A DNA stretch of 20,917 nucleotides from Desulfosporosinus sp. (GTDB lineage: Bacteria > Bacillota > Desulfitobacteriia > Desulfitobacteriales > Desulfitobacteriaceae): assembly GCA_016278585.1 (NCBI GenBank), contig JADQBO010000237.1, positions 1 through 20,917 of the forward strand, written 5' to 3'. The notes below the pieces were generated by a model. That model was given only the letters and a program-made list of their open reading frames with translations. It ran no database searches and had not been told where the DNA came from. Both the position numbers and the translations under genes were made by a program. Within the stretch, counting starts at the first letter, position 1, and every line of letters starts with the position of its first letter. This document shows, piece after piece, positions 6,224 through 13,801 of the stretch.

Positions 6224-8474
6224 TAACGCCGATCCCTCCCACTGTTCTGTCTTTCCCAGTTGCCAGTTCTTGGAGCGTGTTTCTCACTTCTAGATAATTA
6301 GGAAGGCAATAGCTAGCCTTAGATTTATCGGTGCCAACGCGAATGGTAAACGTCTTAGGCTTTAACCCGCTAGGCCAGGAATGCTCAAGGGAGAGAATAG
6401 TAAACAAATCCTCATCCGTAGTATCATCCCCAATGGCCAGTATGAAATCGTAGTCCTGTTTAAGTGCAAGGGCGAGACCAGTCGAGCCTTTTGTCACCTC
6501 GGAGTTTCTCACTTCAATGACCTTGTTGCCTTGCAGTATGTGAATATCATCGTTAGAGGTGAAAGGGATCAACTCGTCCATAAGTTCCCGAGCGCAGGCT
6601 GCGCTAAGCTCCGGATTTGATTGACGAAAGTGCCAAACCAGAGAAAATTCTTTCGTTTCAATAAACGAGCCGGGGAGTCTATCGACATACATTTCGAGCT
6701 TTGGTAAGAGTTGGCCTTTCCAGGAGTTGACTAGAGGTTTACTCAAACTCCATTGTTCCCCACGTCGCTTCAGCCAAGCCCCATGTTCAGCAACCAGAGT
6801 AATATCTAAAAAGCCCAACCACGTTTCCAGGTTTGCTCTGTCTCTGCCGCTTATAATAACGACTTCTGTATCGGCGTTGGTAGATAAAGCCTTCAAAAGA
6901 TCCAGAAGTTCAGGATCAGGTTTGGCTTGATCAGGACTATCGGCAAATGGAACTAGGGTTCCGTCATAGTCTAGGAGCAACAGACGTTTGTAGGCTTCCT
7001 GGAAGTAAGTGTGTAAGGTCTGTTTGTGCTGACCTAGAGGGAGGGTTGGGGATTGCTCTTTCTGAACCTGCAAAAGTTCTTGGATGAAATCCCCTGACCA
7101 ACGCATCACATCGTAACCTTTGAGCCGTTGTTGCATGACTTGGTTACGCTTTTTCTGCTCAGTCTTTGGCATGATCAAAGCTTGTTGCAATGCTTCGGCG
7201 ATTGATTCAAGGTTGTTGGGATTAATGATCAAAGCTTCTCCCAGTTCCTTTGCAGCACCGGCCATTTCGCTTAGAATAAGCACCCCTGTTTGATCAGTGC
7301 GCGCAGCGACATATTCTTTGGCAATTAAGTTCATCCCATCCCTAAGAGGAGTAATTAGGGCTACATCGCTTTGGCGGTACATAGCTAGCAGAGAGTCAAG
7401 GGGTAAAAATTTATACTGATAAATAATCGGGGTCCAGTTCAGCGTGCCGAAGCGACCGTTTATCTCGCCCACCAATTCATCAATCTGCCGTTTCATTTGC
7501 TGGTAGTGTTCAACACCAATACGAGAAGGAACCACGATCATGAGCAATACAACTTGCTCGCACCACTGGGGATTGTTCTCCAAAAACAACTTGTAGCCCT
7601 GTAGGCGGTTACTAATTCCTTTACTGTAGTCTAAGCGGTCTACCGAAAGAACGGCCTTAAAGCCATCTAGTAGTTGCTCGAGTTCCTTTAAGTTTTCCTC
7701 AAACTCTGAACCGCTGGGGCTTGAGTGATATCGTTGGTAGTCAATGCCCATGGGAAAGGTACCAACCTTTACAGCGTGATCCTGAGATAGGATTTGCCCG
7801 AGCTTATGTTCATAGCCTAAAATTCGCAGTACTGAGCGTAAGAAATACTGGGCATATTCAGCAGTGTGGAAACCAATGAGATTGGCACCTAAGAGCCCAC
7901 GCAGGATTTCTTGCCCCCAAACGGACGGTAGCAGTCGGTAGAGCTCATAGGAAGGAAAGGGAATATGCAGGAAGAAACCGATGGGGGTATCGGGCAGTTT
8001 CTCCCGGAGCAGGCCCGGCAGAAGCATAAGGTGGTAATCGTGTACCCAGATCACATCCCCGGGCTTAATGACCGCTAACACCGCATCTCGGAAGATTTTA
8101 TTAACATCTCGGTAATGGAGCCAGTAATCCCTGTCATAGATAGTATTAGAAGGAAAATAATGAAATAATGGCCAAATAATTTTATTGCAAAAACCCAGAT
8201 AAAATTTGTCCATAGCCTCTTCAGATAAGAAGACTGGAGAAGCGTGAAGATCCTCGAGAACATTCTTTACTTCGGGTTGCAGCTTATCTGACACTGTAAT
8301 TCCCGGCCAACCGATCCAGACATACTCAATGTCCTGAGTCGAGGTGCTTTTCAACGAATCTAAATAGGCACTTAAGCCAGAGACAAGTCCACCAGCGCTT
8401 TGCTCAAAGACGAGTTTACCGTCCTTTTCAACCCCGTTCAACGGCAATCTGTTCGAAACAATTAGTAATCTCAT
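6216..8474 (-). CDS. Bifunctional trehalose-6-phosphate synthase/phosphatase (OtsA-OtsB fusion)
   Basis: A 752-residue fusion. The N-terminal GT20 synthase (about 1-475) joins glucose from a nucleotide sugar to glucose-6-phosphate. It shows LIVSNRLP, AGGLVSG, the substrate segment IWPLFHYFPS, WVHDYHLMLLP (143-153), LHIPFPSYELYR, GFHTAEYAQYF, the nucleotide-binding VDRLDYSKGI (278-287; R280, K285) and PLRDGMNLIAKEY. The C-terminal HAD phosphatase (about 495-740) removes the phosphate to give trehalose. It shows LDYDGTL (Asp502, Asp504), ISGR (541-544), Lys662 and IGDDTTDEDLF (681-691). Both active sites look intact. I chose the second ATG (8474): AAAGGAG is 8 nt before it but only 2 nt before the ATG at 8480. 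It leads the operon and its leader contains a terminator. Confidence 0.93.
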   Translation of the reverse strand: MRLLIVSNRLPLNGVEKDGKLVFEQSAGGLVSGLSAYLDSLKSTSTQDIEYVWIGWPGITVSDKLQPEVKNVLEDLHASPVFLSEEAMDKFYLGFCNKIIWPLFHYFPSNTIYDRDYWLHYRDVNKIFRDAVLAVIKPGDVIWVHDYHLMLLPGLLREKLPDTPIGFFLHIPFPSYELYRLLPSVWGQEILRGLLGANLIGFHTAEYAQYFLRSVLRILGYEHKLGQILSQDHAVKVGTFPMGIDYQRYHSSPSGSEFEENLKELEQLLDGFKAVLSVDRLDYSKGISNRLQGYKLFLENNPQWCEQVVLLMIVVPSRIGVEHYQQMKRQIDELVGEINGRFGTLNWTPIIYQYKFLPLDSLLAMYRQSDVALITPLRDGMNLIAKEYVAARTDQTGVLILSEMAGAAKELGEALIINPNNLESIAEALQQALIMPKTEQKKRNQVMQQRLKGYDVMRWSGDFIQELLQVQKEQSPTLPLGQHKQTLHTYFQEAYKRLLLLDYDGTLVPFADSPDQAKPDPELLDLLKALSTNADTEVVIISGRDRANLETWLGFLDITLVAEHGAWLKRRGEQWSLSKPLVNSWKGQLLPKLEMYVDRLPGSFIETKEFSLVWHFRQSNPELSAACARELMDELIPFTSNDDIHILQGNKVIEVRNSEVTKGSTGLALALKQDYDFILAIGDDTTDEDLFTILSLEHSWPSGLKPKTFTIRVGTDKSKASYCLPNYLEVRNTLQELATGKDRTVGGIGVNA

Positions 8475-8490
8475 GAACATCTCTCCTTTC

Positions 8491-8521
8491 TAAAAAACAA
8501 AAGAACCGCGTTAGGCGGTTC
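8491..8521 (-). terminator. Terminator in the leader of the trehalose operon (possible attenuator)
   Basis: On the minus strand GAACCGC, a 5-nt loop and GCGGTTC form a 7-bp GC-rich stem followed directly by TTTTGTTTTTT. Only about 6 nt later comes the AAAGGAG ribosome site of the otsAB fusion. No promoter fits between the T-run and the ribosome site, so the operon must be transcribed through this terminator. That is the geometry of transcription attenuation. The stem also resembles a T-box terminator, but no T-box core could be found. Confidence 0.65.
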
Positions 8522-8574
8522 CGCTAGGTCATAATCCGTAGGTTAAGTATAAAGGAATAGCAAAGGCTAAAAAA

Positions 8575-8643
8575 TTACAACGATGATAAAAACCAGAGGA
8601 TACCTAAAAAGGAATACTTACTAATTTTACCTAACAACTTCAT
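8575..8643 (-). CDS. Possible 22-aa leader peptide or remnant of a small membrane protein
   Basis: ATG to TAA encodes MKLLGKISKYSFLGILWFLS and two more residues, a basic N-terminus plus hydrophobic helix. It lies in the leader of the trehalose operon, between the predicted promoter and the terminator. There is no recognisable ribosome site, and the ATG would be within a few bases of the transcription start if the promoter at 8642-8670 is right. In-frame sequence after the TAA stays hydrophobic to a TAG near 8526. It may therefore be a decayed small membrane protein gene and not a functional leader peptide. Confidence 0.2.
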   Translation of the reverse strand: MKLLGKISKYSFLGILWFLSSL

Positions 8644-8670
8644 GATAACATCTAAGTTGTCTATTGTCTA
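8642..8670 (-). promoter_or_regulatory. Candidate promoter for the trehalose operon
   Basis: On the minus strand TAGACA (8670-8665) and TATCAT (8647-8642) are 17 nt apart, matching the sigma-A consensus at 10 of 12 positions in total. It would give a leader of about 160 nt containing the terminator at 8491-8521. Confidence 0.4.
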
Positions 8671-8704
8671 GCCAATAATTGATGGGATAATTTAGAACAG
8701 GGCA

Positions 8705-8752
8705 AACAAAAAACCCTTCCGTGCTCAAACAATTTCAAGGTACGGGAGGGTT
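8705..8752 (-). terminator. Terminator after the SemiSWEET-like gene
   Basis: Minus-strand AACCCTCCCGT and ACGGAAGGGTT pair with one mismatch around a 19-nt loop, followed by TTTT and G and more T. It starts 8 nt after the stop codon and isolates this gene from the trehalose operon. Confidence 0.7.
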
Positions 8753-8759
8753 CATTATC

Positions 8760-9071
8760 TTATTTAGCAGATACTACAGAGTGAGATGTTTCGGATTGAT
8801 ACCGATGAGAAGGGGTGGCGGCAATCTTACTGTTGCGAGCGTAAATCAGGAGATCGGTTAAGACCATTATAAAATTAAGTATGTACAAATAGACGACCGC
8901 GTCATAGTAATAAAAAACTTTATGTGAGATTCCAGCAACGTACCCTAGGAGGATAACGATTAGAAACAAAACACTTTTACCTTTGGTTGAGCGGGAGGTG
9001 TAAGATTTATAAATGGAAAGGGGCCAGGCAGCGCCGAAACAAACTAACATAATAACTTCAAAGATACTCAT
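8760..9071 (-). CDS. PQ-loop / SemiSWEET-like three-helix membrane protein
   Basis: The start is the ATG at 9071 (AAGGTGG 5 nt upstream), not the in-frame ATG at 9110. The 103-residue protein has three hydrophobic helices at about 3-19, 33-48 and 56-77. A helix-1 proline motif (AAWPLSIYKSYTSRSTKGKS, 15-33... shortened) is the hallmark that follows the PQ-loop in SemiSWEET half-transporters; the C-terminus is polar. SemiSWEETs work as dimers and move sugars by facilitated diffusion. Whether this one carries sugar is not shown: the canonical PQ pair is WP here. Its position just upstream of the trehalose/glucose operon, same strand, makes sugar transport attractive, but a terminator separates them. 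Confidence 0.65.
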   Translation of the reverse strand: MSIFEVIMLVCFGAAWPLSIYKSYTSRSTKGKSVLFLIVILLGYVAGISHKVFYYYDAVVYLYILNFIMVLTDLLIYARNSKIAATPSHRYQSETSHSVVSAK

Positions 9072-9460
9072 ACTTACCACCTTGTTTAAGCTGATTGCAT
9101 TTACTTTCAATAATCATGACTCATTATACAATGTTTTGGAGCTTAAAAGTTAATTCTTACTAAAGTTCAATAATTCTAAAGAGCGTGAATAGACGGTTAA
9201 AGGATAGTTTCTGGAAATTACATGGAGCTGTATATCCTTTGTAGTTAGCTACAGAAAGATAACTAGTCAAAGCTCGTTGATTAATGTTGTATGAAACTAG
9301 AAATAAAATAGGGATGATCCAAAGGGGTAATTAATATAAGTAGGGAAAAACGGTTAGATTATTGCAGGATAATCTTAAGTAGAGAATTCTATGAATATAG
9401 GATATAGTTTAGTTCATAACTAAGCTCACTTCTATTTATAGTTTACAAGGAGGCAATATT
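9072..9460. other. Divergent intergenic region (389 bp)
   Basis: It separates the SemiSWEET-like gene (minus) from the methyltransferase gene (plus). A minus-strand TATAAT lies at 9123-9128, 51 nt before the SemiSWEET start, with only a weak -35. A small hairpin TGTAG/CTACA sits at 9240-9253. A dyad TTAGTT-CAT-AACTAA lies at 9409-9423, about 40 nt before the methyltransferase start. I looked for a SAM (S-box) or cobalamin riboswitch, as expected for a methionine-synthase-type gene, and did not see the conserved elements. Confidence 0.5.
9123..9128 (-). promoter_or_regulatory. -10 box for the SemiSWEET-like gene
   Basis: A perfect TATAAT on the minus strand, 51 nt from the ATG. The best upstream partners are poor: TTAACT at 19 nt, AACTTT at 17 nt. 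This is a probable but not strong promoter. Confidence 0.4.
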
Positions 9461-10765
9461 ATGGAAACGTTTCAAAGTTCCATCAGGGAAAGAGTCTTGA
9501 TATATGATGGTTCCAAAGGTGTGATGCTTCAAAAGAAAGGTTTGAAAGGAAATGAAGCTGCAGAATCGTGGAATCTATCAAAACCAGAGGAAGTCAAACA
9601 TCTATACAATCTCTACAAACAAGCAGGTTCTGATGTTATTCAAACAAATACTTTCCCAGGCAATAGAGTTACATTAGAGAAACATAATTTAGGGGATGAA
9701 ACGTATCAAATAAACTTTGAAGGCGTGAAGTTAGCTAAAGAAATTGCCGGTGATAACACCTATGTTGCCGCTTCGGTTGGTCCAACGGGAATGATAATGC
9801 AACCTGCAGGGGATTTGAGTTTTGATAGAGCCTATAGTATTTTTAAAGAGCAGTTAAAGGCCTGCGAAGATGCAGGCGCAGATATTATTAACTTTGAAAC
9901 GTTTACAGATTTAAATGAATTAAGGGCGGCTATATTGGCAGCTAAAGAAAACACATCCCTTCCTATCATCGCTTCAGTGACCTTTGATGAAACTGGTAGA
10001 ACCATGTCGGGGAATTCAGCAGAGGTATGTGCTCTTGTATGTGAATCATTAGGAGTGGACATTGTGGGTGCTAATTGTTCAGGAGGTCCGGATAGCTTGC
10101 TTGAACCCATTAAAAAAATGTCTTCAGTTGTATCAATTCCTCTTTCAGTTAAGGCAAATGCTGGTATGCCTAAACTAGTAGATGGACAGGCTGTGTATAT
10201 ACAAACACCTGAGGAATTTAGTTCATATACCAAAGAATTCGTAGAGAATGGAGTAAGGCTTATTGGAGGATGTTGTGGAACAACTCCGGAATTTATCCGT
10301 GCGATAAAAAAAGAAATAGATAAGATCAAAACTCCAGATTTAGAGTTAAAACCGAGTTCAACTATTGCCTCTCCCTTTAATTATCTGGTCCTTTCTAAAA
10401 ACAAGGAATATTCAGTGGAGAAACTTACATTTAATGAAGAAAATGCTGTGGAAATGTTAAAGAACGGTGATTATTATAGCTTGATACGAGACTTTAAATC
10501 AAAAGATATGGATTGCCTTTTAATAGATTTTGATAATATGAGTGAACCTTTTGATGTATGGGGATTTACTAGTCAAATTAGTTGGGCAATTAAGAAACCA
10601 CTAATCATTAAATCTCAATCTGTTGAAATTCTCGATCAGTTTTTGAGATATTATCCTGGTAAGGTCGGAGTAATAGTCTCAGATGATACAAGCCTATCTA
10701 TTTCTGAACTAAAACACTACGGTGCTTTAATGCTTAATCAAGAATTTGAACCAATAACCAGTTGA
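9461..10765 (+). CDS. Homocysteine S-methyltransferase-domain protein (MetH N-terminal type) with a C-terminal half-domain
   Basis: Residues 1-290 form a S-methyl_trans (homocysteine-binding) barrel: IYDGSKGVMLQKKG, QTNTFPGNRVTLEK, VGPTGMIMQP, NFETFTDLNELRAA, and the zinc ligands Cys206 (GANCSGGP) and Cys271-Cys272 (GGCCGTTP). It should bind Zn and activate homocysteine or another thiol. Residues 300-434 are not a full MetH folate domain (about 260 aa expected). However, MDCLLIDFDNM..., KKPLIIKSQSVEILDQFLRY and GKVGVIVSDDT resemble parts of a pterin-binding (DHPS-like) barrel. There is no B12-binding domain, so methyl transfer would need a separate corrinoid partner, and none is encoded nearby. 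Ribosome site AAGGAGG is 7 nt before the ATG. Monocistronic, with a strong terminator downstream. Methyl donor and acceptor are uncertain. Confidence 0.85.
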   Translation: METFQSSIRERVLIYDGSKGVMLQKKGLKGNEAAESWNLSKPEEVKHLYNLYKQAGSDVIQTNTFPGNRVTLEKHNLGDETYQINFEGVKLAKEIAGDNTYVAASVGPTGMIMQPAGDLSFDRAYSIFKEQLKACEDAGADIINFETFTDLNELRAAILAAKENTSLPIIASVTFDETGRTMSGNSAEVCALVCESLGVDIVGANCSGGPDSLLEPIKKMSSVVSIPLSVKANAGMPKLVDGQAVYIQTPEEFSSYTKEFVENGVRLIGGCCGTTPEFIRAIKKEIDKIKTPDLELKPSSTIASPFNYLVLSKNKEYSVEKLTFNEENAVEMLKNGDYYSLIRDFKSKDMDCLLIDFDNMSEPFDVWGFTSQISWAIKKPLIIKSQSVEILDQFLRYYPGKVGVIVSDDTSLSISELKHYGALMLNQEFEPITS

Positions 10766-11079
10766 TTTTTAAAGGCTTAAAAAGGTTTCAACTCCTTGTC
10801 AAGAATAGTTGGAATGGTCATAACCACCAAAAAGCGCTCTAATTTCAAGATCCAAAGTGGACCCTATGTAAAGGCAATTTAATAAAGAAGCTAAATAAGA
10901 GAATACCCTCATATCATAAATGTGATGTTGAGGGTATTCTTGTATTCTTGTAAATTAATACGATAGTTTTAAGAAATGTTCGCAAAAAATAGTAGGGAAA
11001 TTTTTATATAAAATAGGTTGAAACGTGTCAAGGGTGATGGGAGGGATACCGGAGGCCACTAGGCCGAGGATATCTCGGC
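10766..11079. other. Convergent intergenic region (314 bp)
   Basis: It lies between the methyltransferase (plus) and histidine kinase (minus) ends. It contains the bidirectional terminator at 10900-10940. The part at 10790-10890 has no gene I can support. A small dyad around 11060-11085 (CCGAGGATATCTCGG) spans the end of the kinase gene. Confidence 0.5.
10900..10940. terminator. Strong bidirectional terminator
   Basis: AGAATACCCTCA (10900-10911) and TGAGGGTATTCT (10929-10940) form a 12-bp perfect stem, with further weak pairing inside the loop. T-rich DNA flanks it on both strands. It can end both the methyltransferase transcript and the opposing two-component operon. Confidence 0.8.
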
Positions 11080-12537
11080 TTATGCCACAGTGGGGAGCAT
11101 AATGGAAATTCTGGTCCCGATATCCTGCCGGCTCAAAACCTCCATGTGTCCGCCATGCCGCTCCGTGATCCATTTGGCGATAGATAAGCCCAGCCCCGTT
11201 CCGCCCGTGGCCCGGGCCCGGGATTCATCAGCCCGGAAGAACCGGTTAAAGACCTGAGGAACAGCCTCGGGTGCGATTCCAATACCTTCATCTTGTACCG
11301 TCAGCCGAGCATAGCCGTCGGCAACGGTCACAGAAATGGTGATCCGTTTACCCGGAGGCGTGAATTTCATGGCGTTGTCAATTAGTATCCGCGTCGCCTG
11401 CTTAATGAGGCTTTTATCTGCGCTAATGAAAACGGGCGTAATACGTGAATCGTATTCGTGCCCACCATCGATCATTTGAGTTTCCCTTAGTACTTCTACA
11501 GCAAGGACGGACAGATCAAAATGCTCTATTTGCAGAGCCATGGTGTTGTTGTCACCTCGTGCCAGAAACAAAAGCTGTTCCACCAAGCCCTTCATATTTG
11601 CAGTTTCATCTTTGATGGCATCGATGGATTCCTGTAACGTCTTCTCATCATTCTTTCCCCAGCGATCCAGTAGATTTGCATACCCTTGAATGACGGAAAT
11701 TGGAGTCCTTAGCTCATGGGACGCATCCGAGACAAAGCGGACTTGGGAACGGTAGGATTCGTTGATTCGGTCCAGCATCCCGTTAATGGCAGAGGCGAGG
11801 GTTTTCAGTTCGCTCTGGGTATCGACCACTGAAAGTCTCGTATCCAGCTTTGTGGCATTAATATCATTCAATTTACCAGCTAGAGCTTCTAACTGCTCTG
11901 GGGTGAAAACTCCGTCGGTAGTCAGGTTTTGTGTCGTTTCAGCCAACTCTTCAATGGGTCGAAGAGTTTTCCGGATCATTCTAGCGCCTGAGAAAGTGCT
12001 GCGGAACAGCATTAAAAGTTCCAGAATCAAGACTATGGCAAACATGCCTGCAAATATCCGTAGGGTCTCCTGTAGATGAATGGAAATAAGATAAGAACGT
12101 TCGAGATGATCAATGCTTGCATGGTAGGTAACATCGTCTAATTGTCTCCAAAAGGGCAACTTTGTAGAATCCGGCAGCTCGATACTTCTGACACCGGATA
12201 TAGTTTGTCTAGAGAGGTGGGTTTGTACGTATTCGGGTATTCGAAACCCTTTCAGTTCTCCCGTTTGAAGCGAAACGCTCAATCCAGTACTCTCAAGCCA
12301 GTTTTCCGCGTCCTGGGTTGGAAATCCCGTTTGGCTTAGTCGTTCAGTTGCCGCTGCCACAGTCTGTTCGGCGCGCATAACCAGCCCTGCCGCGGACACT
12401 AGGCCTAAAATCACATTAAGGGTCAATAAAAGCCCCAGCACACGAAAAAATAGCCTAAGGTTGAGCTTCCATACAAGGGAAAACCGTAGTTTATGGCCGA
12501 TTCGATTAGTGGAATTGTTTAACGGCTCATTTTTCAT
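11080..12537 (-). CDS. Sensor histidine kinase (HAMP-HisKA-HATPase_c)
   Basis: 485 residues. TM1 is at about 29-53 and TM2 at about 160-180, enclosing an external sensor region of about 105 residues. Then come a HAMP linker (about 181-262, LRPIEELAETTQNL), the dimerisation/phosphoacceptor helix FVSDASHELRTPI with His274, and an ATPase domain: N box LIDNAMKFTPPG, G1 DEGIGIAP, F box FNRFFRADE, G2 GGTGLGLSIAKWI. All catalytic boxes are intact. The layout and the 11-nt overlap with the response regulator gene identify it as that regulator's partner. The external domain resembles nothing I can name, so the signal is unknown. Its ATG follows AAGG directly, so translation probably depends on coupling to the upstream gene. 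Confidence 0.92.
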   Translation of the reverse strand: MKNEPLNNSTNRIGHKLRFSLVWKLNLRLFFRVLGLLLTLNVILGLVSAAGLVMRAEQTVAAATERLSQTGFPTQDAENWLESTGLSVSLQTGELKGFRIPEYVQTHLSRQTISGVRSIELPDSTKLPFWRQLDDVTYHASIDHLERSYLISIHLQETLRIFAGMFAIVLILELLMLFRSTFSGARMIRKTLRPIEELAETTQNLTTDGVFTPEQLEALAGKLNDINATKLDTRLSVVDTQSELKTLASAINGMLDRINESYRSQVRFVSDASHELRTPISVIQGYANLLDRWGKNDEKTLQESIDAIKDETANMKGLVEQLLFLARGDNNTMALQIEHFDLSVLAVEVLRETQMIDGGHEYDSRITPVFISADKSLIKQATRILIDNAMKFTPPGKRITISVTVADGYARLTVQDEGIGIAPEAVPQVFNRFFRADESRARATGGTGLGLSIAKWITERHGGHMEVLSRQDIGTRISIMLPTVA

Positions 12538-13201
12538 CCTTAATCACATACCCCACTCCCCTTACGGTATGAATCAGTTTGATATTAAACACCTCGTCAA
12601 TTTTCCCACGCAGAAAACGCACGTAGACATCGACGGCGTTGGTTTCCCCCGCAAAATCAAAGCCCCATACATTTTCCAGTAATGTTTCCCGGGAAATGAC
12701 CAGTCCCTTATTTTTCAGCAAATAGTGAAGAAGATCAAATTCTCGTTTTGTCAGATCAATGGGGGTACCCATTACGGTAACCGTATGGCGGGCCGTGTCT
12801 AAGAGCAGACCAGAGGCAGATAACGTCAAGTCTTCAGGCATGGTTTTTCTAAGGGCGGTACGAATCCGAGCAAGAAGCTCCTCTATGGCAAAGGGTTTGG
12901 TAATATAATCGCTCGCCCCGCTGTCAAGTCCAGAGACCTTATCCATAACACTATCTCTCGCCGTTAACATAATGATAGGAACGGAGGAGGTTCGGCGAAT
13001 TCTGCGCAGCACTTCCATGCCGCTCAACTGAGGCGGCATAACATCCAGCAAAACGAGGTCAAACTCGCCGGTTTCGGCGAGTTCAAGCCCTGTTCTGCCA
13101 TCAAAGGCTTTTGTTGTACTATAGCCTTCATAGCCAAGCTCAAGCTCGACAAATCGGGCAATCTTTTCCTCATCCTCAATGATAAGAATTTTCGAACTCA
13201 T
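12527..13201 (-). CDS. OmpR/PhoB-family response regulator
   Basis: 224 residues. The receiver domain has acidic pair E9-D10, phosphoacceptor Asp53 (LVLLDVMPP), Thr80 (IIMLTARD) and Lys102 (YITKPF). A winged-helix DNA-binding domain occupies about 130-222 (LTKREFDLLHYLLKNKG, then WGFDFAGETNAVDVYVRFLR and HTVRGVGYVI). The DVMPPQLSG motif differs slightly from the usual D-[IV]-M-L-P. The ribosome site is weak (GGCGGGA, 7 nt). It lies 28 nt after the DUF4342 gene and overlaps the kinase gene by 11 nt, forming a three-gene operon. Target genes cannot be deduced. Confidence 0.93.
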   Translation of the reverse strand: MSSKILIIEDEEKIARFVELELGYEGYSTTKAFDGRTGLELAETGEFDLVLLDVMPPQLSGMEVLRRIRRTSSVPIIMLTARDSVMDKVSGLDSGASDYITKPFAIEELLARIRTALRKTMPEDLTLSASGLLLDTARHTVTVMGTPIDLTKREFDLLHYLLKNKGLVISRETLLENVWGFDFAGETNAVDVYVRFLRGKIDEVFNIKLIHTVRGVGYVIKDEK

Positions 13202-13229
13202 ATAAGTCCCGCCATTTCAAACTTATTCC

Positions 13230-13778
13230 TTATTTCTCCATGGACTTCTTGAGATTTACGGCAGCATCCGCTGCGCTATTCATCGCATCATTGACAGTGT
13301 TGTCTTTGAAATCAGGTCCATTGAAACGATAGCGAAAACCAAAGAAGAGTCCGATGATAATCAGTGGGATAGTAATCCAGGGGGCGAAAATCAACAATAA
13401 GGCAAAACCAGTGACAGGAGCAGCAGCTTTGCTTTCCTCTCCTTTGAGCACTTCGAAGGAATTTGCATTGCCCTTACGGATTAACTTCATGCAGAATCCT
13501 CCGAATTTTTTCACCAGAGAAATAAAGCTTGTTCCACTGTCACAGTGCTTATGTTGCTTTTCCCAACAAGTTTCTTTGCCGGTCACTGCGCGTGAGTCAG
13601 AAGTTTTTTCGCTATTGTAGTACCCGCCCCCGTTCGGTGCGTTTACCTTGCCTTGTTTTTCCAAATAGATAATGGCGTCCAACAAATCCCCATTGGTTGC
13701 ATCTAGAGCAGACTTTGCCTCGTCGTAGCTAATGTTTGCCATTGTCCGAAGTTTTTCCACTTGTTCTAAAGTTGTCAT
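13230..13778 (-). CDS. DUF4342 protein with N-terminal UBA-like domain
   Basis: 182 residues. A UBA/TS-N-like three-helix motif at 1-45 (LEQVEKLRTMANISYDEAKS, then GDLLDAIIYLEKQG) is followed by a Gly/polar linker with two cysteines. A DUF4342-type segment begins at about 84 (SFISLVKKFGGFCMKLIRKG), with a hydrophobic stretch at about 122-147 (FALLLIFAPWITIPLIIIGL) that is probably one membrane hairpin or a long helix. The tail is amphipathic (AMNSAADAAVNLKKSM). Ribosome site AAGGAGG lies 8 nt upstream. It is the first gene of the two-component operon, so it may be an accessory or signalling partner of the kinase; this is inference, as the family has no established function. Confidence 0.8.
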   Translation of the reverse strand: MTTLEQVEKLRTMANISYDEAKSALDATNGDLLDAIIYLEKQGKVNAPNGGGYYNSEKTSDSRAVTGKETCWEKQHKHCDSGTSFISLVKKFGGFCMKLIRKGNANSFEVLKGEESKAAAPVTGFALLLIFAPWITIPLIIIGLFFGFRYRFNGPDFKDNTVNDAMNSAADAAVNLKKSMEK

Positions 13779-13801
13779 TAAAAGTTCCTCCTTGTTTTTT
13801 G

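Noticed and set aside
8497..8530. T-box riboswitch before the trehalose operon (GCGGAACCGC resembles the GGUGGNACCGCG core)
   Set aside because: The core has C in place of the essential U of UGGN, there is no specifier stem or AG bulge upstream, and the genes are not amino-acid related.
9072..9460. SAM or cobalamin riboswitch ahead of the homocysteine methyltransferase gene
   Set aside because: None of the conserved core sequences or helices of the S-box or B12 element could be found by eye.
9832..10329. Long minus-strand frame of 165 codons within the methyltransferase gene
   Set aside because: It is antisense to a clear conserved enzyme, has no ribosome site and has shadow-like composition.
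10790..10890. Insertion-sequence remnant after the methyltransferase gene
   Set aside because: The composition hinted at a transposon end (GGTCCACTTTGGATC on minus), but there is no terminal repeat pair, target duplication or transposase reading frame.
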